In this document: positions 60,460 through 64,000 of the stretch, in pieces
Layout: each line of letters opens with the position of its first letter
How positions within the stretch are numbered: the stretch's first letter is position 1
NCBI RefSeq assembly: GCF_024498195.1
Contig: NZ_CP101824.1
Coordinates: forward strand, 1,674,001 to 1,738,000
Source of the DNA: Halovivax cerinus
Lineage (GTDB): Archaea > Halobacteriota > Halobacteria > Halobacteriales > Natrialbaceae
Direction of reading: 5' to 3'
DNA length: 64,000 nucleotides
Notes under the pieces: generated by a model
The model's input: only the letters and a program-made list of their open reading frames with translations
What the model was told of the DNA's origin: nothing
The model's database searches: none
Translations under genes and position numbers: made by a program

Positions 60460-62087
60460 GCGATTGGCCGCCCGCCGAGACGGCCGAACCGACTGCCGGG
60501 GCGAGCGACCGCACCCCGGTTGCGGACGCCGACGTTTGCGTCGTCGGTGCTGGCCCCGCCGGCGCGCTGGTAGCGAATCGGCTGGCAGCGGCCGGGAAGG
60601 AGGTGGTCGTCCTGGAGGCCGGTCCACGGTTCGACCCGGCGGACCGTCGCGCGCGCCAGGAACGATTTCTCCGGCCGTCGGCCGGCCGTGAAGCCGTCTG
60701 GGATGGGGACCCCGAACGCGACGCCTACGGCGCCTCCGGCGACGCCCACTACCCGCTGAACCGCGCTCGCGTCAAGGGTGTCGGCGGCACGACGCTCCAC
60801 TGGCAGGGGATGGTGATGCGGCTTCACGAGGACGACTTCGCCTCACGGAGCGCCCGCGGCGTCGGTGTCGACTGGCCAATCGACTACGCGAACCTGCGAC
60901 CGTACTACGCCGCCGCCGAGTCCGAACTCGGCGTGGCCGGCGCCAGCGACAACCCCCACGCCCCGCCGCGCGAGGAACCCCACCCGATGCCCGCCTTTCC
61001 ACCTTCCTACAGCGACTCGCTGTTCGCCGAGGCCTGCGAAGTGCTGGAAATCGACACGCACTCGGTGCCCAACGCTCGCAACTCCGAGGGATACGACGGC
61101 CGGAGCGCCTGCGTCGGCTACGGCACCTGTCAACCGGTCTGTCCCTCCGGGGCGAAGTACGACGCGACCGTCCACGTCGAGCGCGCCGAGGACCACGGCG
61201 CGAGCGTGATCGATCGGGCCCCCGTCCAGCGCCTCGACCACGACGCCGATCGAATCACCGCAGCGGTGTACGCGACCCCGGGCGGGGCGACCCACCGGCA
61301 GGAAGCCGACGCGTTCGTCCTCGCAGCGGGCGGCGTCGAGACGCCCCGACTCCTCTTGCTCTCGGAGTCGTCGCACTACCCCGACGGTCTCGCCAACTCC
61401 AGCGGAGTGGTCGGTCGGTACTTCATGGACCACCTGTTCGCCGGCACCTGGGGCGTCCTCGACGAACCGACGCGCCAGCACCACGTCGGCTTTCTCACCA
61501 GCGAGTCCCAGCAGTTCTACGACGACGCGGACGACGAGGTGGGGCCGTTCAAACTCGAGTTCTTCAACTACGCCGGTCCCACGCCGGTCGGGCTCGCGCT
61601 CACCGGCGACGACTGGGGCGACGACCTGCTGGAGCGCATCCGCGGGGAGTACGGCCGCCACGTCGCCGTCGGCGCGCTGGTCGAGCAACTCCCCCGCGAG
61701 GACAGCTACGTCGCGCTCGACCCCGAACGGACCGACGACCGCGGCAATCCGGCCCCGCACGTCCACTGGTCCGTCGGCGAGCGCGCCCGCAACACGCTCG
61801 CCCGTGCGAACCAGGTGCAGGAAGCCATCCTCGAGGAACTGGGCGCGGAGATCACCTACCAGGAGGGCCCCGACCGCACCATCCCCGCGAACCACCACAT
61901 GGGTACCACCCGGATGGGGACCGACCCCGCCGAGAGCGTCGTCGGCCCCGATCTGCGAACCCACGATCTCGATAACTGTTGGATCGCCTCCAGCAGTGTC
62001 TTCCCCACCGCCGGCGCGCTGAACCCCACCCTGACAATCGCCGCGGTCGCGCTCAGGTGCGCCGACCACGTCGAGGCGGCGCTGTGA
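60456..62087 (+). CDS. GMC-family dehydrogenase flavoprotein
   Basis: 543 residues from GTG 60456. FAD-binding GAGPAGALVA (31-40), GGTTLHWQGM, the ACVGYGTC...CPSGAK cysteine segment, and C-terminal NHHMGTTRMGTDP and ALNPTLTIAA with the catalytic His/Asn area. Resembles the large subunit of gluconate or other sugar dehydrogenases; substrate unknown. Exported by piggyback on the Tat-targeted small subunit (inference). Confidence 0.9.
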   Translation: MSDWPPAETAEPTAGASDRTPVADADVCVVGAGPAGALVANRLAAAGKEVVVLEAGPRFDPADRRARQERFLRPSAGREAVWDGDPERDAYGASGDAHYPLNRARVKGVGGTTLHWQGMVMRLHEDDFASRSARGVGVDWPIDYANLRPYYAAAESELGVAGASDNPHAPPREEPHPMPAFPPSYSDSLFAEACEVLEIDTHSVPNARNSEGYDGRSACVGYGTCQPVCPSGAKYDATVHVERAEDHGASVIDRAPVQRLDHDADRITAAVYATPGGATHRQEADAFVLAAGGVETPRLLLLSESSHYPDGLANSSGVVGRYFMDHLFAGTWGVLDEPTRQHHVGFLTSESQQFYDDADDEVGPFKLEFFNYAGPTPVGLALTGDDWGDDLLERIRGEYGRHVAVGALVEQLPREDSYVALDPERTDDRGNPAPHVHWSVGERARNTLARANQVQEAILEELGAEITYQEGPDRTIPANHHMGTTRMGTDPAESVVGPDLRTHDLDNCWIASSSVFPTAGALNPTLTIAAVALRCADHVEAAL

Positions 62088-62101
62088 CGCTCAGCGATTG
62101 T

Positions 62102-62115
62102 TTAGGCAAACCTAA
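62102..62115. promoter_or_regulatory. DtxR-type metal box 2
   Basis: TTAGGCAAACCTAA is the exact reverse complement of box 1 and lies directly before the TATA-like ATATAAGG (about 62119-62126) of the glycosyltransferase gene. Confidence 0.8.
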
Positions 62116-62148
62116 AAATATAAGGCCGGCCGGCCGAGAGTACCGGCA

Positions 62149-63045
62149 ATGAGTACCCTCGATGCGGACTCGACGGACGGCGGCACCGACGAAGAACCGA
62201 CCGACGCTGGCGGATCGACGCCGGTAGACACCGATCCCGGCACAACCGAGGAAGCAACGAGCACCGAGACGACCGATGCCGGGGTTGGAGCTGCGACGGA
62301 CGATACAGGGGCTGGAACCGAGTCAGCCGCTACAGGGGCTGGAGCCGAGACGGCCGCGACGGACGACGCGTTCACCTTCGCCGACGTGAGCGTCGTGATG
62401 GGAACCTACAACGAGGAGGCGGCCATCGGCACCGTCCTCGACGACATTGCAGAGGTGACCGACGGCGAGGCCGAGGTAGTCTGCGTCGACGGGTCCAGCG
62501 ACCGGACGCCCGAGATCGCTCGCGAGCGCGGCGCCACGGTGATCGAACAGGAACCGCAGGGCTACGGCGTCGCCGTCCGGGAGGCGATCCTGGCACCCGA
62601 CCGCCCAATCGTCGTCACGACCGACTGTGACGACACCTACCCGATGGAGCAGCTGCCCGAGTTCCTCGAACTGATCAACGAGGGCTACGACGTCGTCAGC
62701 GGTGACCGCCTCTACCACGGCGCCGAGGCGATGCCCGCGTTCAACCGCTTCGGCAACCACGCCTTCGCCGCCGTCGCGAGCGTCCTCATGGGCACTCGCG
62801 TCCACGACACCACGACGGGAATGCGCGCGTACCGCCGCACGGTCGTCGAGGACATCGAGTGGACCGAGAACACCGGCCTCTCGGCGGAACTGCTGATTCG
62901 GCCCCTGATGCGCGGCTACGATATCCGCGAACACCCGATCGCCTACGGCGAGCGCGCCGGCGAGACGAAACTCGACCCGCTCCAGGGGGGTGCCGCCATC
63001 GCGAAATCCATCGTGAAGGTCGCCCTCGAAGAGCGGTTCCGGTAA
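62149..63045 (+). CDS. GT2 glycosyltransferase (polyprenyl-phosphate type)
   Basis: 298 residues. Residues 1-72 are an acidic, Thr/Ala/Gly-rich disordered leader with repeats (AGAETAATD). GT2 fold from about 78: VSVVMGTYNEEAAIGTVLDD, then VVTTDCDDTYPMEQLP (metal DxD region) and TTGMRAYRR, as in dolichol-phosphate sugar synthases. Cytoplasmic, membrane-associated by family. Likely feeds surface glycan synthesis. Expressed from a promoter carrying metal box 2. Confidence 0.85.
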   Translation: MSTLDADSTDGGTDEEPTDAGGSTPVDTDPGTTEEATSTETTDAGVGAATDDTGAGTESAATGAGAETAATDDAFTFADVSVVMGTYNEEAAIGTVLDDIAEVTDGEAEVVCVDGSSDRTPEIARERGATVIEQEPQGYGVAVREAILAPDRPIVVTTDCDDTYPMEQLPEFLELINEGYDVVSGDRLYHGAEAMPAFNRFGNHAFAAVASVLMGTRVHDTTTGMRAYRRTVVEDIEWTENTGLSAELLIRPLMRGYDIREHPIAYGERAGETKLDPLQGGAAIAKSIVKVALEERFR

Positions 63046-63156
63046 CCGGTCGCGTCGACGTCGCTGTTTTTGTCCCCTCGACCCGACAGTGCGTCACCTG
63101 TCCCACAGCGACGATTGCAACGACTCGGGCGAGACTCCCGCCTCGTCAACGTCCGT

Positions 63157-64000
63157 TCACTCCCGAACGTCCAGCTCGGTCTCGAAGGAGACGCCGTCGA
63201 GGTACAGGTCGGGCTGTCCGGGGACGTAGGTTCCCTCGTCCGCACACCGCGAGACGAGCGTGCACACGGTTCGCTCCGCCGGCCAGAGCACCTCGACGGC
63301 CTCGTCGGTACTCCGCACGGGGACCTCCTGGCGGTAGGTGAGCGACGACCCGGCCGTCTCGTACATCGTCACCGTGAGGGCCAACTCGTCGACTTCCTCG
63401 AGCGCGACCGACCCGTTCTCGACCGTCTCGGTCGACCCCGCCCCGTTTTCGGCGGACTCAGCCGACTCCGCCCCGTCATCGGCGGACTCGGCCGACTCCG
63501 CTCCATCGCCCGCCGTCTCGTTGGAGCCGGTCCCGTCGTCGACGGTTACCAGTTCGGCGCGACCGTCCGTGACTCGCCACTCGACGGTAACCGCGTCGCC
63601 GGGCTCGTGTACCCGGTGGGTGGCCGTCTCGCCGTCGGACGTTTCGAGGCGTACGATCGCACTCTCGACGGTGGTGAGGGTGCCGACGCGGGTTTCGCCG
63701 TCGACGCTCGTGCCCTCCCGGAGCGTTACCTCCTGGAGCGTCGGCACGTACTCGTCGTCGGGGTCGGGCGACCACTCGCCGTGGGCGGCGTAGCGGTAGT
63801 AGGTGCGCTCGGGATAGGCGTCTAACACCGCGAAGTCTCGTTCGACGCCGCCGTCCAGGGCGTACACCACTTCGCCGTCGAGGCCTGGGTCGTTGCGCAG
63901 CGCCTGGAACGGGTGGCCGAGCCACTGCCCGTACTCCGGCGGGAGGAACACGAGTGCGTTCTCGAGGTCCGCCTCCTCGAACGGTTCGTAGGCCGTCTCG
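63157..64000 (-). CDS. C-terminal part of a large protein, likely membrane glycosyltransferase-linked
   Basis: The frame is open to the window edge, so only the last 280 residues are seen. Segments ALVFLPPEYGQWLGHPFQAL, VYALDGGVERDFAVLDAYPE and a W-containing beta-rich part look like an extracellular domain found after membrane glycosyltransferase-type cores in haloarchaea. An acidic linker repeat (GAESAESADDGAESAESA) follows. Ends at 63157. Identity uncertain because the N-terminus is absent. Confidence 0.55.
   Translation of the reverse strand, partial: ETAYEPFEEADLENALVFLPPEYGQWLGHPFQALRNDPGLDGEVVYALDGGVERDFAVLDAYPERTYYRYAAHGEWSPDPDDEYVPTLQEVTLREGTSVDGETRVGTLTTVESAIVRLETSDGETATHRVHEPGDAVTVEWRVTDGRAELVTVDDGTGSNETAGDGAESAESADDGAESAESAENGAGSTETVENGSVALEEVDELALTVTMYETAGSSLTYRQEVPVRSTDEAVEVLWPAERTVCTLVSRCADEGTYVPGQPDLYLDGVSFETELDVRE

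Noticed and set aside
1-64000. CRISPR arrays, rRNA genes and transposase genes
   Set aside because: No regularly spaced repeats with spacers, no rRNA-like stretches and no DDE or HUH transposase motifs were seen; the repeats found are single pairs or triplets.

Overview
The window is about 64 kb of a haloarchaeal (class Halobacteria) chromosome. The evidence is a very high GC content, strongly acidic protein compositions, leaderless genes with TATA-like boxes about 27-30 bases upstream of the start, and archaeal information-processing genes: TATA-binding protein, a small clamp-loader subunit, aIF1A, an archaeal tRNA G10 methyltransferase and RNase Z. Halophile markers such as a halocyanin-like copper protein, Tat-type lipoproteins and CPxCG zinc-ribbon microproteins are also present. 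Species cannot be named from the sequence alone. Most strings of antisense ORFs are GC-driven shadows and are omitted.

Left part (1-40.2 kb) is core chromosome. It opens with the end of the LysW-type arginine pathway (lysK, argF), then threonine synthase, the serine pathway genes serA and serB with a class V aminotransferase 10 kb away, and a methionine/biotin block read leftwards: metY, then bioB-bioU-like-bioF-bioD as overlapping genes, then metX. A textbook BirA-type operator (GTAAACC-N14-GGTTTAC) covers the bioB start. The pathway lacks bioA, and the saccharopine-dehydrogenase-like gene is a good candidate for the BioU replacement. Next come a HEAT-repeat protein and membrane partner, an NhaC antiporter, aIF1A, a DUF460 protein, RNase Z, a surface protein, clamp-loader subunit, a VapBC pair, a thioesterase, paired zinc-ribbon microproteins, tRNA methyltransferase, TBP (whose TATA box lies in a perfect 16-bp palindrome), and the divergent glnA/lrp pair.

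Centre (40.3-56.2 kb) is an integrated mobile element of about 15.8 kb. It sits in the 3' end of a tRNA-Ser(GGA) gene, bounded by 14-bp direct repeats (attL 40331-40344, attR 56142-56155), with a tyrosine integrase next to attR. It carries a primase-polymerase/helicase, a virus-like block ending in a tail tape-measure-like protein, a RelE toxin with an antitoxin combining a HicB-like domain and a RelB-like tail, a nine-gene leftward operon ending upstream at a SWIM zinc-finger gene, and a rightward operon led by a winged-helix protein. Between the two operons lie three copies of a 16-bp operator, which looks like a lysogeny-type switch. No capsid, portal or terminase large-subunit gene is visible, and the gene after the tape measure is cut to 15 codons, so this is either a decayed provirus or an unusual satellite-like element.

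Right part (56.2-64 kb) returns to chromosome: a DUF302 protein, a SRAP/HMCES-type DNA-repair protein, a two-domain iron-type ABC permease, a two-subunit GMC (gluconate-dehydrogenase-like) oxidoreductase, a GT2 glycosyltransferase, and the end of a large protein running off the window. Two identical DtxR-type palindromes, in opposite orientation, precede the oxidoreductase operon and the glycosyltransferase, tying them into a probable iron/metal regulon.
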